DNA of 64,000 nucleotides from Acidobacteriota bacterium (GTDB lineage Bacteria; Acidobacteriota; Blastocatellia; Pyrinomonadales; Pyrinomonadaceae). Positions within the stretch are counted from its first letter, which is position 1; each line of letters opens with the position of its first letter. The DNA lies in contig JAEWFC010000004.1 of assembly GCA_023389035.1 (NCBI GenBank), positions 62,001 to 126,000 on the forward strand, read 5' to 3'. Below the pieces are notes generated by a model. It did no database searches. It was not told the DNA's origin and saw only the letters and a program-made list of their open reading frames with translations. This document shows, piece by piece, positions 9,501 to 17,383 of the stretch. The position numbers and the translations under genes are program-made.

Positions 9501-9968
9501 TGTAGCGTTCGGGATCTCTTCGATCTCTTGTCCCGTGATCGTTCCGCCAACGACGGTCCGCGAGGTGTCCACAGCAGGAGCATCGTCCTCGCCGACCGTT
9601 ATCACCTCGGCCTGCACGCCGCCGACATCAAGCCCAAGATCGAGCTGAACATTTTGTCCCGAGACTGTGACGAGATCGATCCGTTCCTTTGTCCCGAAAC
9701 CGCTTGCTTCGGCTCGAACGGTGTATGTTCCGGGCGTCAGCTCGATGATGCGGTAGCGGCCCTCGTCGTTCGTTGTGACGGAGCGGGACTGGCCGGTCTC
9801 GATCCGGGTAGCGGTGACGGTCGCACCGGCGATCGCCTGGCCATTGGGATCGACAATGCGGCCGGAGATAGTGACGTCGTCAAGGTCTTGAGCAAATGCC
9901 GCCGTGGAACATGCGAGTAAAAACGCAAACGCGGCCGCGAGGAACGCACGCCTCTGCAAGAAGAACAT
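6519..9968 (-). CDS. Oar-type TonB-dependent outer-membrane protein
   Basis: A 1149-aa outer-membrane beta-barrel of the Oar/acidobacterial TonB-receptor type. Residues 1-26 are a signal peptide ending in AAFA. Residues 32-110 form a carboxypeptidase-regulatory-like beta-sandwich (ISGRIVDPNGQAIAGATVTA, then GRYRIIELTPGTYTVRAEA). A plug-like region follows (IEEIPNATRNPLDLVL and a GGTAYSNNITIDGLDNNDDR loop). The remainder is barrel with alternating aromatic strands, ending in VRLGVRFDF, a typical terminal Phe strand for BAM recognition. The ligand cannot be told from sequence; such proteins are numerous in Acidobacteriota and usually assigned to oligosaccharide or peptide uptake. It stands alone between its terminator and hspR. 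A 15-bp palindrome lies just upstream. Confidence 0.85.
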   Translation of the reverse strand: MFFLQRRAFLAAAFAFLLACSTAAFAQDLDDVTISGRIVDPNGQAIAGATVTATRIETGQSRSVTTNDEGRYRIIELTPGTYTVRAEASGFGTKERIDLVTVSGQNVQLDLGLDVGGVQAEVITVGEDDAPAVDTSRTVVGGTITGQEIEEIPNATRNPLDLVLTLGGTSEESLSTSGLAEDSRSNPSGTPLEQGNFSLSGGTAYSNNITIDGLDNNDDRSSRDRFQPPIEAIAEVQVISNQFSAEYGRASGGRINLRTRAGTNRLRGRAFMFFRDARLNSNTWYNNSRDIPRLPLTEYNPGFTLSGPVRVPFYNGLNKTFFSVAYEYLNVQDTTLIDAYLPEIGNPRFPLPASTGGSPTCDNSNPDACTANPPTAAFVVPYTRSYATPNQAHIAVARIDHKLFRNNDITIGYQFGRRENRRTNGNAVTQLEEAFRAKNINTDAINFTDNHVFGARAVNQFRMQWSRYQPSFQTANPDVPVVLVSYRDPVANGVRTLVAGNSTTSTSINFADSRNETRWQIQDSFTYLAGRHTLKTGFDLQNVRSETLGLGDATGTFNFSSVLNFNNNVLSRFRQNFGTRSDVTNTYFGVYLNDEYKPMPNLTVGFGVRYERETAVSDNNNFGPRLGIAWDPYKNGKTVVRFGTGIFYNRVLLRTVADSIQNTGGNLISFDSQTIGTGATDIRRVPILAAIANTFPNSYASVEELRALVAATCQTITTTLPCSADTGFVRNVSSAGNPLRSVEPDLKIPESYQFNVGFEREIGRDFVFETNYTWNKTVHLWRDYNPNAPRLPAGYADWTEYLLANPFVFTNANGTTRTYNFALGSTTDTNGVGGGCSFTANSSCVINLNTTNSSSVAPAASVIGQNNNATGAPIGIALAAIAQFRPDQSVEETSRIGSNGNAFYQGLVVEMRRRYRKLGHGFGMSLRGVYTLSKTMDDGLNNTSNAEINGDFGREWARSLQDRRHRIAISGLFDMPAWLGKVRLSPLFRYGSSAPFNLGIGGSDRNLDDLGTDRVNYNGDPSEIVWREPGSAFPDAIAARFSLQPIGSRSGNLPRNAGRGPAFYTFDLNVTREWRFGERMRLRPVVEFNNILNAAVFSFGAEFIDFTALVNTAPGGTPTQAQINARNNFLVPTRTYRQRQVRLGVRFDF

Positions 9969-10001
9969 GAATTTTAACGCTCCGAAGAAATAGGGATTCG
10001 G

Positions 10002-10016
10002 GAATACGACGTATTC
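10002..10016. promoter_or_regulatory. 15-bp palindrome upstream of the Oar/TonB-type gene
   Basis: GAATACG-A-CGTATTC is a perfect 7+7 palindrome 34 bp before the start at 9968, in the short gap after hspR. It is a candidate operator; no regulator can be assigned. Confidence 0.35.
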
Positions 10017-10067
10017 TCAGATGAAACTCTCTGAAAGTAAAGCTGAGACGCGGTAACGGGAAAAAAG

Positions 10068-10469
10068 TTACTCGTCGTCGATCGAGACTTCGGTGTAGAG
10101 GGTTCGGCGGAGGCGTGAGACGGGGACGAGAGCGTCGCCGGAGCGGGTATCGCCGGGAGTGCGTGAAAGCTCGCTGGCGTGATTGCGGAGGTATTCGAAA
10201 AAGCGTTCGAATTCGCGCTGCATCGCGTCCATCTTTTCACGCATATTGAGAATGATCTCGACACCGGCGAGATTTACCCCGAGATCGCGGGTGAGCGAAA
10301 GTATGATCTCAAGCCGCTCGATATCGCTGTCTTCGTAAAGCCGCGTGTTGCCCTCAGACCGCGACGGCTTGAGCAGCCCCTCGCGTTCATACATCCTGAG
10401 CGTCTGCGGATGTATCTCAAACATCTCCGCGACGGCACTGATCGTGTATGTCTTAACGCGTTTTTTCAT
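10068..10469 (-). CDS. hspR: MerR-family heat-shock repressor HspR
   Basis: A 133-aa MerR-type regulator. The N-terminus is a winged helix-turn-helix (YTISAVAEMFEIHPQTLRMY, then EREGLLKPSRSEGNTRLYED), followed by a coiled-coil dimerisation helix (NMREKMDAMQREFERFFEYL) and a short acidic tail. It lacks metal-binding cysteines, as expected for HspR. HspR proteins repress dnaK operons by binding HAIR inverted repeats, often with DnaK as co-repressor. The position 10 bp after dnaJ, in the order dnaK-dnaJ-hspR, and a HAIR-like site in the dnaK promoter support an autoregulatory loop. Confidence 0.9.
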   Translation of the reverse strand: MKKRVKTYTISAVAEMFEIHPQTLRMYEREGLLKPSRSEGNTRLYEDSDIERLEIILSLTRDLGVNLAGVEIILNMREKMDAMQREFERFFEYLRNHASELSRTPGDTRSGDALVPVSRLRRTLYTEVSIDDE

Positions 10470-10479
10470 TGCGGCTAGT

Positions 10480-11646
10480 CTATTCCAAACCCATCGCCTT
10501 TCGCGGGTTGTCAGCGTTTACCTTTTCAAACTGGCGGAGCAGTTCCTTAGTTTCCTCAGAGATCACACGGGGCAGCGAGATCTTGACCTCGATAAACTCG
10601 TCGCCGCGAAGCTTGGGATTCCTGAGGCTCGGGAAACCGCGTTCGCGAAGACGGAACTTTTGTCCAGATTCCGTGCCCGGCGGTATCTTTAGCTGGGCCT
10701 TGCCCTCGACCGTCGGCACCTCGATCTTTGCACCAAGTGCCGCCTCGGGAACCGAGATCGGGACGGTCACGTAGACGTTGTCGCCCTTACGCGTAAGGAA
10801 GGGATGCTTGCCGACATTGGTCAAAATGAAAAGATCGCCCGGCTCGGCACCGAGCCTGCCGCCGTGGCCTTTTTTCGGAATGCGGACGCGCGAGCCGGTA
10901 TCAACGCCGGCAGGTATTCGGATCTTGACCTGCTCGGTCTTAGGCGTGGTGCCCTTACCGTAGCAAAGCGAACAAGGCGACCGACGCCGGCCGGTTCCAG
11001 AACAATCGGAACATTCCTGTGAGAACTGTAAGCGGCCGCCGGTACGCATAACCTGACCGGTTCCCTTGCAGGTCGAGCACGTAACGACCGGGCCGCCGGT
11101 GTCGCCTGCACCGTTGCAGCGTGAACACTGCTCGGAGCGATTGACCGTTATGTTTGTAGTGAGGCCCGCGAATGCCTCTTCAAAACTCAGAGCCAGCGGT
11201 ATCTCGATATCACGTCCGCGCTTCGGCATTGCACGTGGCGGCTCGGGAGTGACCCGTTGACCGCCGCCGGCACCGCCGAAAAGATCGGAAAAGATGTCAC
11301 GAAAACTGGAAGAGCCGCCGCCCGTTGAACCCGAACCGCCGGAGAAATCAAAACCGGAAAAATCAAAACCCGCAGCACCGCCGCCCGAGGCTCCTGCGGC
11401 AAATGGCGAATCGGCATCGAGGTTTTCGTTGTAATAGCCGAAGCGGTCAAAGACCTTGCGTTTTTTCTCATCTGAAAGAACGTCGTAGGCTTCCTGGACC
11501 TCTTTGAACTTTTCCTCGGCGGACTTGTCGTTCGGGTTTACATCAGGGTGAAATTTACGCGCGAGCCGACGGTAAGACTTCTTGATCTCATCGGCTTTCG
11601 CGTCCTTTTTGACGCCGAGTGTCTGGTAGTAATCTTTTTTCGCCAT
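10480..11646 (-). CDS. dnaJ: Chaperone DnaJ (Hsp40)
   Basis: A 388-aa J-protein that stimulates the DnaK ATPase and delivers unfolded substrates. The J domain occupies residues 1-70 with the HPD triad at 33-35. A Gly/Phe/Ser-rich linker follows (about 80-130). Next comes a zinc region with four CxxCxGxG-type motifs (CSRCNGAG, CSTCKGTG, CSDCSGTG, CSLCYGKG), and the C-terminal substrate-binding beta domains complete a standard type I DnaJ. It sits 111 bp downstream of dnaK and 10 bp upstream of hspR. A long hairpin in the dnaK-dnaJ gap may set their relative expression. No grpE lies in the cluster. Confidence 0.95.
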   Translation of the reverse strand: MAKKDYYQTLGVKKDAKADEIKKSYRRLARKFHPDVNPNDKSAEEKFKEVQEAYDVLSDEKKRKVFDRFGYYNENLDADSPFAAGASGGGAAGFDFSGFDFSGGSGSTGGGSSSFRDIFSDLFGGAGGGQRVTPEPPRAMPKRGRDIEIPLALSFEEAFAGLTTNITVNRSEQCSRCNGAGDTGGPVVTCSTCKGTGQVMRTGGRLQFSQECSDCSGTGRRRSPCSLCYGKGTTPKTEQVKIRIPAGVDTGSRVRIPKKGHGGRLGAEPGDLFILTNVGKHPFLTRKGDNVYVTVPISVPEAALGAKIEVPTVEGKAQLKIPPGTESGQKFRLRERGFPSLRNPKLRGDEFIEVKISLPRVISEETKELLRQFEKVNADNPRKAMGLE

Positions 11647-11705
11647 CGAATTTGCGGGCTGTGAGAGATCTCCCGGTTATAACAAAAAAGGCCGCGTATG
11701 CATAA

Positions 11706-11744
11706 AACGGTAAGCAGTGAACGGCCGGCCCACTGCTTACCGTT
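11706..11744. repeat. Long hairpin between dnaK and dnaJ
   Basis: AACGGTAAGCAGT (11706-11718) pairs perfectly with ACTGCTTACCGTT (11732-11744) around a 13-nt loop. The overlapping GCAGTGAACGG and CCGTTCACTGC segments allow a second, mutually exclusive pairing. On the minus strand a CGGCC-TTTTTT run follows at 11684-11695. It may act as a partial terminator or RNA-processing element, or be a dispersed palindromic repeat. Confidence 0.5.
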
Positions 11745-11757
11745 CACTGCCCTTCGG

Positions 11758-13701
<1,944 letters not shown>

Positions 13702-13774
13702 TCTTTATATCTCCAAATATTAAAATAGCTGGAATTGTCCGCCGTTTGCCTTCAATTCACTTGAGCCTTGAAAA

Positions 13775-13804
13775 AGTATAAAGGTTGAGTGTGTCACTGT
13801 CAAC
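13775..13804 (-). promoter_or_regulatory. dnaK promoter with overlapping HAIR-like operator
   Basis: On the minus strand TTGACA (13798-13803), a 17-bp spacer and TATACT (13775-13780) form a near-consensus sigma70 promoter, giving a leader of roughly 70 nt. GTTGACA-N7-ACTCAAC (13784-13804) overlaps the -35 box and has the 7-N7-7 layout of the HspR operator HAIR (CTTGAGT-N7-ACTCAAG). Repressor binding would block RNA polymerase. HspR control is inferred from this and from hspR in the same cluster. Confidence 0.7.
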
Positions 13805-14121
13805 TTTTAATTTTGGGTAATCGGATTGGATCGTTTCCCGGTGCTGAGAAAGGGCGATCTATGCCGACAGCCACGCGATCGCGTGCTCCAGCGACGCGAA
13901 ATTAGCAGCCAGCCCCGCGAATTTTCGCGACCTGCACCGCGGTTTAGGGCCGGATTCTCACGCTTGTGTCGTTCGTAGCGCTTCCGCTTCGGTTTCCTAT
14001 GGCCAACCCGTCAACGAGGCCGCACGAACGTCGAGCCTGTCCATCGTTTACTGCTTCGGACGCTGCTGCGCATTCTTCACCGTAACCCGTTCCATTTTGA
14101 TCGACCGGGAAAAACGCAAAA
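13805..14121. other. Gene-poor stretch upstream of dnaK
   Basis: No supported gene. The only coding-like trace is a 33-codon minus-strand open frame (13859-13957) ending in FAGLAANFASLEHAIAWLSA. It reads like the C-terminus of a helical protein but has no start codon and may be a decayed remnant. Confidence 0.3.
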
Positions 14122-14180
14122 ATAGTTGTTGCATTCCGCATTCCGTCTGTGCTACATTGTTGCACGGATGGAACAACTAT
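14122..14180 (+). promoter_or_regulatory. Large dyad and putative promoter before orphan gene
   Basis: ATAGTTGTT (14122-14130) and AACAACTAT (14172-14180) are perfect 9-bp inverted arms. A second, imperfect pair lies inside (CCGTCTGTGC with GCACGGATGG). Between them TTGCAT and TACATT, about 18 bp apart, could be -35 and -10 boxes. The dyad ends one base before the ATG at 14182, so a bound protein or the RNA hairpin would control this gene directly. Confidence 0.5.
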
Positions 14181-14181
14181 T

Positions 14182-14568
14182 ATGATCAAACGATGGAAAA
14201 AATTCGAAGGGTCGCCAAACGGTTCGCGACGAGGCGAACCGCGGGTGACGATCCACAAGTCTAAAACTATTCTGCTTAATAAGGTGGTCTGGGAAAGGTT
14301 CGGTTCACCGAAGGCGGTCGAGATGTTTTTCGACGAAGGGCGGAACGTGATCGGGCTGAAACCGACGGATCCCGCCAAGTTCAACGCGTTCCCGGTCAAA
14401 CCGCGAAAGAATGGCACCCACAAAATAATCAGCGCCGGCGCCTTCTGCACGCACAACGGCATCAAGGTCGACCGCACCGAGCTCTTCGCAAACCCGCTCA
14501 TCGACCGCGACGGCTTCCTGGAACTAGACCTAACCAAAACCATCACCGTCGGCCGCGGCTCTCGGTAA
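14182..14568 (+). CDS. Orphan protein, paralogue of the gene at 5970
   Basis: A 128-aa unrecognised protein. The ATG at 14182 is preferred over an upstream one at 14149 because the product then begins MIKRWKKFEG, which parallels MINHWEEFN of the paralogue at 5970, and the upstream codons fall in the dyad. Shared features are the segment VEMFFDEG with VIGLKP, the FCTHNGIKVDRTELF block and a terminal GFLELDL strand. It lacks the charged C-terminal helix of the longer paralogue. The family is unknown. A small beta-rich DNA-binding protein controlling its own dyad is a possibility only. Confidence 0.65.
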   Translation: MIKRWKKFEGSPNGSRRGEPRVTIHKSKTILLNKVVWERFGSPKAVEMFFDEGRNVIGLKPTDPAKFNAFPVKPRKNGTHKIISAGAFCTHNGIKVDRTELFANPLIDRDGFLELDLTKTITVGRGSR

Positions 14569-14691
14569 GTTTCAATTTCTGCCCGGTATGAACTAGGTCG
14601 CGGTTTGAGAGATTGTTCAGAGGGCTTATTTACCGCTGCCTTTAGGCAACGGACCAGTTAGCAAGTGAACTGGGCTTTAGCCCAACATCTG

Positions 14692-14756
14692 GTTTGGGCT
14701 AAAACCCCGTGTGTTGCCTAACGGTGACCGTTGGCTGAAGCCAACGGCAATATTGG
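14692..14756. repeat. Dispersed palindromic repeat A, copy 1
   Basis: A 65-bp unit ending in the perfect hairpin CCGTTGGCT-GA-AGCCAACGG followed by CAATATTGG. It is nearly identical to 15441-15503. A further small palindrome, TGGGCTTTAGCCCA (14671-14684), precedes it. The rest of the 14569-14792 gap holds nothing recognisable. Confidence 0.7.
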
Positions 14757-14792
14757 TATGTTAGACCGTCTAGGTCAGACGGTCTTTAGGGT

Positions 14793-15371
14793 TTATTTAA
14801 GAGCGTCAACACCGCGTTTATCGTCGAGCCGACGGCTTTTGATGAAGACCAAAACAACGTTTCCTTCGAGCTTCCCGATGCGTCCCTCATGACCTAGGTT
14901 TCCGAACAGGCCACGCGTTACGCTGCCCGAGACGTTTCCTACTCCAGCGGTGATCGTGGATTTCGGGGTTACGGCTTCTAATTCATAGAAGGCCGCACTA
15001 TTTGCCCCGCGTCCGACCGCAAACTCTGCTTCTGGATACGCCTCAACAAATACCTTTGCCGGAATTTTATCCTTTGGTTTCTCTAGCTGGATGATCGCCA
15101 GAGTACCGTCAACAAAATACAGCTTTACATCCTCAAACCCTTCGAGCTTTTCCCAATGAAGCACGCGAAGGTCATTCGGTTTGTCGATACCTTTCGCTAT
15201 GTACTTGAGTGATCTGCTTGAGTCCTTATCCGACTTAGCCTTACCGAGCACTTCGATGGCCATTTGGGGAGTCGCTTCGTCAAGAACCAACCCACGCCAG
15301 CGATCAGCAGATTGTCCAAATGAGAACGACGGTAAAAGTACCGTCAAAATAATCACGTGTATTAGCTTCAT
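14793..15371 (-). CDS. Secreted hypothetical protein
   Basis: A 192-aa protein when started at the ATG at 15371, which places a signal peptide (MKLIHVIILTVLLPSFSFGQ) at the N-terminus; a longer frame from 15413 would bury it. The mature part has alternating strands and helices (VLDEATPQMAIEVLGKAKSD, VKLYFVDGTLAIIQLEKP) and a Gly-rich middle segment (ITAGVGNVSGSVTRGLFGNL). I do not recognise the family. Flanking copies of repeat A suggest a recombinogenic accessory position. Confidence 0.6.
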   Translation of the reverse strand: MKLIHVIILTVLLPSFSFGQSADRWRGLVLDEATPQMAIEVLGKAKSDKDSSRSLKYIAKGIDKPNDLRVLHWEKLEGFEDVKLYFVDGTLAIIQLEKPKDKIPAKVFVEAYPEAEFAVGRGANSAAFYELEAVTPKSTITAGVGNVSGSVTRGLFGNLGHEGRIGKLEGNVVLVFIKSRRLDDKRGVDALK

Positions 15372-15440
15372 GGTTTGCCGTGGAATATATAGGAGACCGC
15401 CTACGGTCGTCAAGATTTTCGATTTGGTTTGACTGACGTC

Positions 15441-15503
15441 GTTTGGCTAAAGCCCGGTGTTTGTTAACCGGTAGCCGTTGGCTGAAGCCAACGGCAATAT
15501 TGG
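15441..15503. repeat. Dispersed palindromic repeat A, copy 2
   Basis: Second copy of the unit at 14692-14756. The 29-bp core around the CCGTTGGCT hairpin is identical, with a few substitutions upstream. The two copies flank the secreted-protein gene at 14793. Confidence 0.7.
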
Positions 15504-15548
15504 AGCGGATCGATCTTTGGACGATTTTGATCAAGACGTTCAAGGCTG

Positions 15549-15962
15549 CTAGTCGCCTGAGAGTTCTATACCTAGTCCGTGCTTGCTTGCTTCGTAGCAG
15601 GCATAGAGCAGCTTATTTATAGCCGACGGAACTTTGGCCGGCGGGAAGCGGGCCTTGATAGTCTCGCACTCATCCAACAGACCTTGAACTTCCTCGGGCG
15701 TGTAGCGCGCGTCGCCATAGATGTCGTGGAAACGGCCCAAGAGCGGAAAGCCTAAGTTAGTAAGAGTTTCCAAAAACTTCTTTTGTATTCGTTCGGCCGC
15801 AACGAAGTAAGGTTCTCCTCGCTCCACATCTTGCGACTCAACAGGCACACCTAGAGCATCTACGAATAATTCCCCCCAATCATTATCTCCGAGCGTTAGA
15901 CCGGAGAAACGGTTGTCCGGATGCAGATCCTCAGGTCTTCCGTTTAACAAAACAATATTCAT
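15549..15962 (-). CDS. Hypothetical cytoplasmic protein
   Basis: A 137-aa protein from the ATG at 15962 (a second ATG lies two codons earlier, at 15968). It has no signal peptide or membrane segment. The N-terminal half is acidic (DLHPDNRFSGLTLGDNDWGE), the middle has helices (AAERIQKKFLETLTNLGFPL) and the C-terminus is helical (VPSAINKLLYACYEASKHGL). Family not recognised; the gene resembles small lineage-specific or immunity-type proteins only in size and context. Confidence 0.55.
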   Translation of the reverse strand: MNIVLLNGRPEDLHPDNRFSGLTLGDNDWGELFVDALGVPVESQDVERGEPYFVAAERIQKKFLETLTNLGFPLLGRFHDIYGDARYTPEEVQGLLDECETIKARFPPAKVPSAINKLLYACYEASKHGLGIELSGD

Positions 15963-16007
15963 ACCCACAGATCAGATCAATAACAGCGTCTAACGTCGGT
16001 CATCATA

Positions 16008-16077
16008 TCGCCCCTACGGGGCTCGGGTTCGGTTTTACGCTACGTTCTACAAACATTTGGCTCCTGCGGTGCCGCGG
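16008..16077. repeat. Dispersed palindromic repeat B, copy 1
   Basis: A 70-bp unit starting with the palindrome GCCCCTACGGGGC and ending near GGCTCCTGCGGTGCC, with TTCTACAAACATTTGG between. It is almost identical to 16791-16859. Confidence 0.7.
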
Positions 16078-16107
16078 GCACGGGATTCGTTTCCGGGGTC
16101 GAACCTC

Positions 16108-16683
16108 TTACGTTTTCGGTAACCGTTCACTATGAAAACGCACAATATGCTCCGGCTCGTTTTGGTACACTGCCTCCCATTCGTAGAGGTATGATAGGCG
16201 AACAGATAACCCCGTCGCTAGATGCTCCGCAGGGAGACTGAAGATCAACGCTTTCCCCGATTCAAGAGGTAAGAGAAAGCAAGAGCCGGAATTGTAACCG
16301 AAGGGAACACCGGAGTCCGATTCGCGCCTAGCCTGCCTCACGGTGCGCTCTATATCGTACATTACGCCAACTTCGGTTTCGTTGTCCGCAGCTATGAGCA
16401 GTTCTCCAGTCTTAGAAACTCCGAAGGAACAGAAGCGAATCTGAAACTTGGAATTATTAACTAGACGCAACCAGATCCCTTGATCGCTCTCGGTCGATCG
16501 AATAGGCGGCCGCTTGCCGTATCGAACGAATTCGATGTATACACCCGGTCGCGCCGTGTCAACCCGGAATTGGTCAACCTTCTTATTCTTGAGTTCATTC
16601 GGTACGTTCTGTGCAATGCCATGTGAAGCACAAAACACGTAAGAGAGAACTAAGAAACAGATCAGCGATCGTCGAAATTTCAT
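16108..16683 (-). CDS. Secreted hypothetical protein
   Basis: A 191-aa protein with a clear signal peptide (MKFRRSLICFLVLSYVFCAS, then HGIAQ). The mature region is predicted beta-rich (VYIEFVRYGKRPPIRS, IWLRLVNNSKFQIRFCSFGV) and ends in a hydrophilic tail. No catalytic motif or known family is recognised. It is bracketed by the two copies of repeat B, like the gene at 14793 with repeat A. Confidence 0.6.
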   Translation of the reverse strand: MKFRRSLICFLVLSYVFCASHGIAQNVPNELKNKKVDQFRVDTARPGVYIEFVRYGKRPPIRSTESDQGIWLRLVNNSKFQIRFCSFGVSKTGELLIAADNETEVGVMYDIERTVRQARRESDSGVPFGYNSGSCFLLPLESGKALIFSLPAEHLATGLSVRLSYLYEWEAVYQNEPEHIVRFHSERLPKT

Positions 16684-16790
16684 AATTATGGCATTAATGC
16701 ACTTTTATTCTATACGTCCAGGGCGAATGCTATTTGAGGAATGCTCGGATCGTTCTGTTTGGACGGCCGGAGCGGGGTCCGCTAATGGTG

Positions 16791-16859
16791 TCGCCCCTAC
16801 GGGGCTCGGTTCGGTTTTACACTACGTTCTACAAACATTTGGCTCCTACGGAGCCGCGG
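16791..16859. repeat. Dispersed palindromic repeat B, copy 2
   Basis: Second copy of the repeat at 16008-16077, here with both terminal palindromes intact (GCCCCTACGGGGC and GGCTCCTACGGAGCC). The remaining gap sequence up to 17029 contains no supported gene. Confidence 0.7.
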
Positions 16860-17029
16860 CCTTTCGTTGCAGAAGCCCGCACGTTAGTAGGTCTTAGAAA
16901 CGCCTGCTGGTTTCGTCGATGTAAAAGATCGCTTCGTAAATTGCTGCCGTCGCGTTCGGTCTGGAATATCAGAGGGTTGTCCGTTCCAAGTGGTTGCTTG
17001 AGCGTTCGCTTGGGCAAGGCCCCGGTGTG

Positions 17030-17326
17030 TTAGTTACTGTCGGACCGTGTCGAAATTTCACGACACCGGATGATCTCTTCGACAGCTTGACCTATTTCTT
17101 CTTTCAGGCGCTCATCCGAGTAGAAGGTGTGCGATTCCCTACGCAATATCTCGTTCGGTTCGTAATAATCCAGGTCAAGAGCAAGATCGAGTAGAACATT
17201 CTGGACGCACTCGCATTCGTGATCGTACCTGTCACTGCTCCAAACTTGCTGCTGAAACTTCAAAATTAGTAATGGCTTATCGCCCTCCGTCAAAATCTTC
17301 TGCAGCTGTTCAATTATATCTGTCAT
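17030..17326 (-). CDS. Small hypothetical protein
   Basis: A 98-aa acidic, mostly helical cytoplasmic protein (MTDIIEQLQKILTEGDKPLL at the start, EEIGQAVEEIIRCREI near the end). No family recognised. Its size and charge resemble small immunity-type proteins, but no toxin partner is visible beside it, so this is not claimed. Confidence 0.5.
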   Translation of the reverse strand: MTDIIEQLQKILTEGDKPLLILKFQQQVWSSDRYDHECECVQNVLLDLALDLDYYEPNEILRRESHTFYSDERLKEEIGQAVEEIIRCREISTRSDSN

Positions 17327-17383
17327 TCCGACGTTCCCGGTGCTCTTAACTTATCAGAAAATCCTCGGTGAATCGAGAAGAGT

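Noticed and set aside
13859..13957. Possible remnant of a gene ending FAGLAANFASLEHAIAWLSA
   Set aside because: Only 33 codons, no start and no homologue recognised; too weak to call a pseudogene.
13944..14546. A 200-codon minus-strand frame over the orphan gene at 14182
   Set aside because: No recognisable motif, and the opposite strand encodes a protein with a clear paralogue.
14569..17029. Possible CRISPR array or integron in the repeat-rich region
   Set aside because: The repeats occur only as pairs more than 600 bp apart with genes between them. There is no regular repeat-spacer pattern, no cas gene and no integrase.
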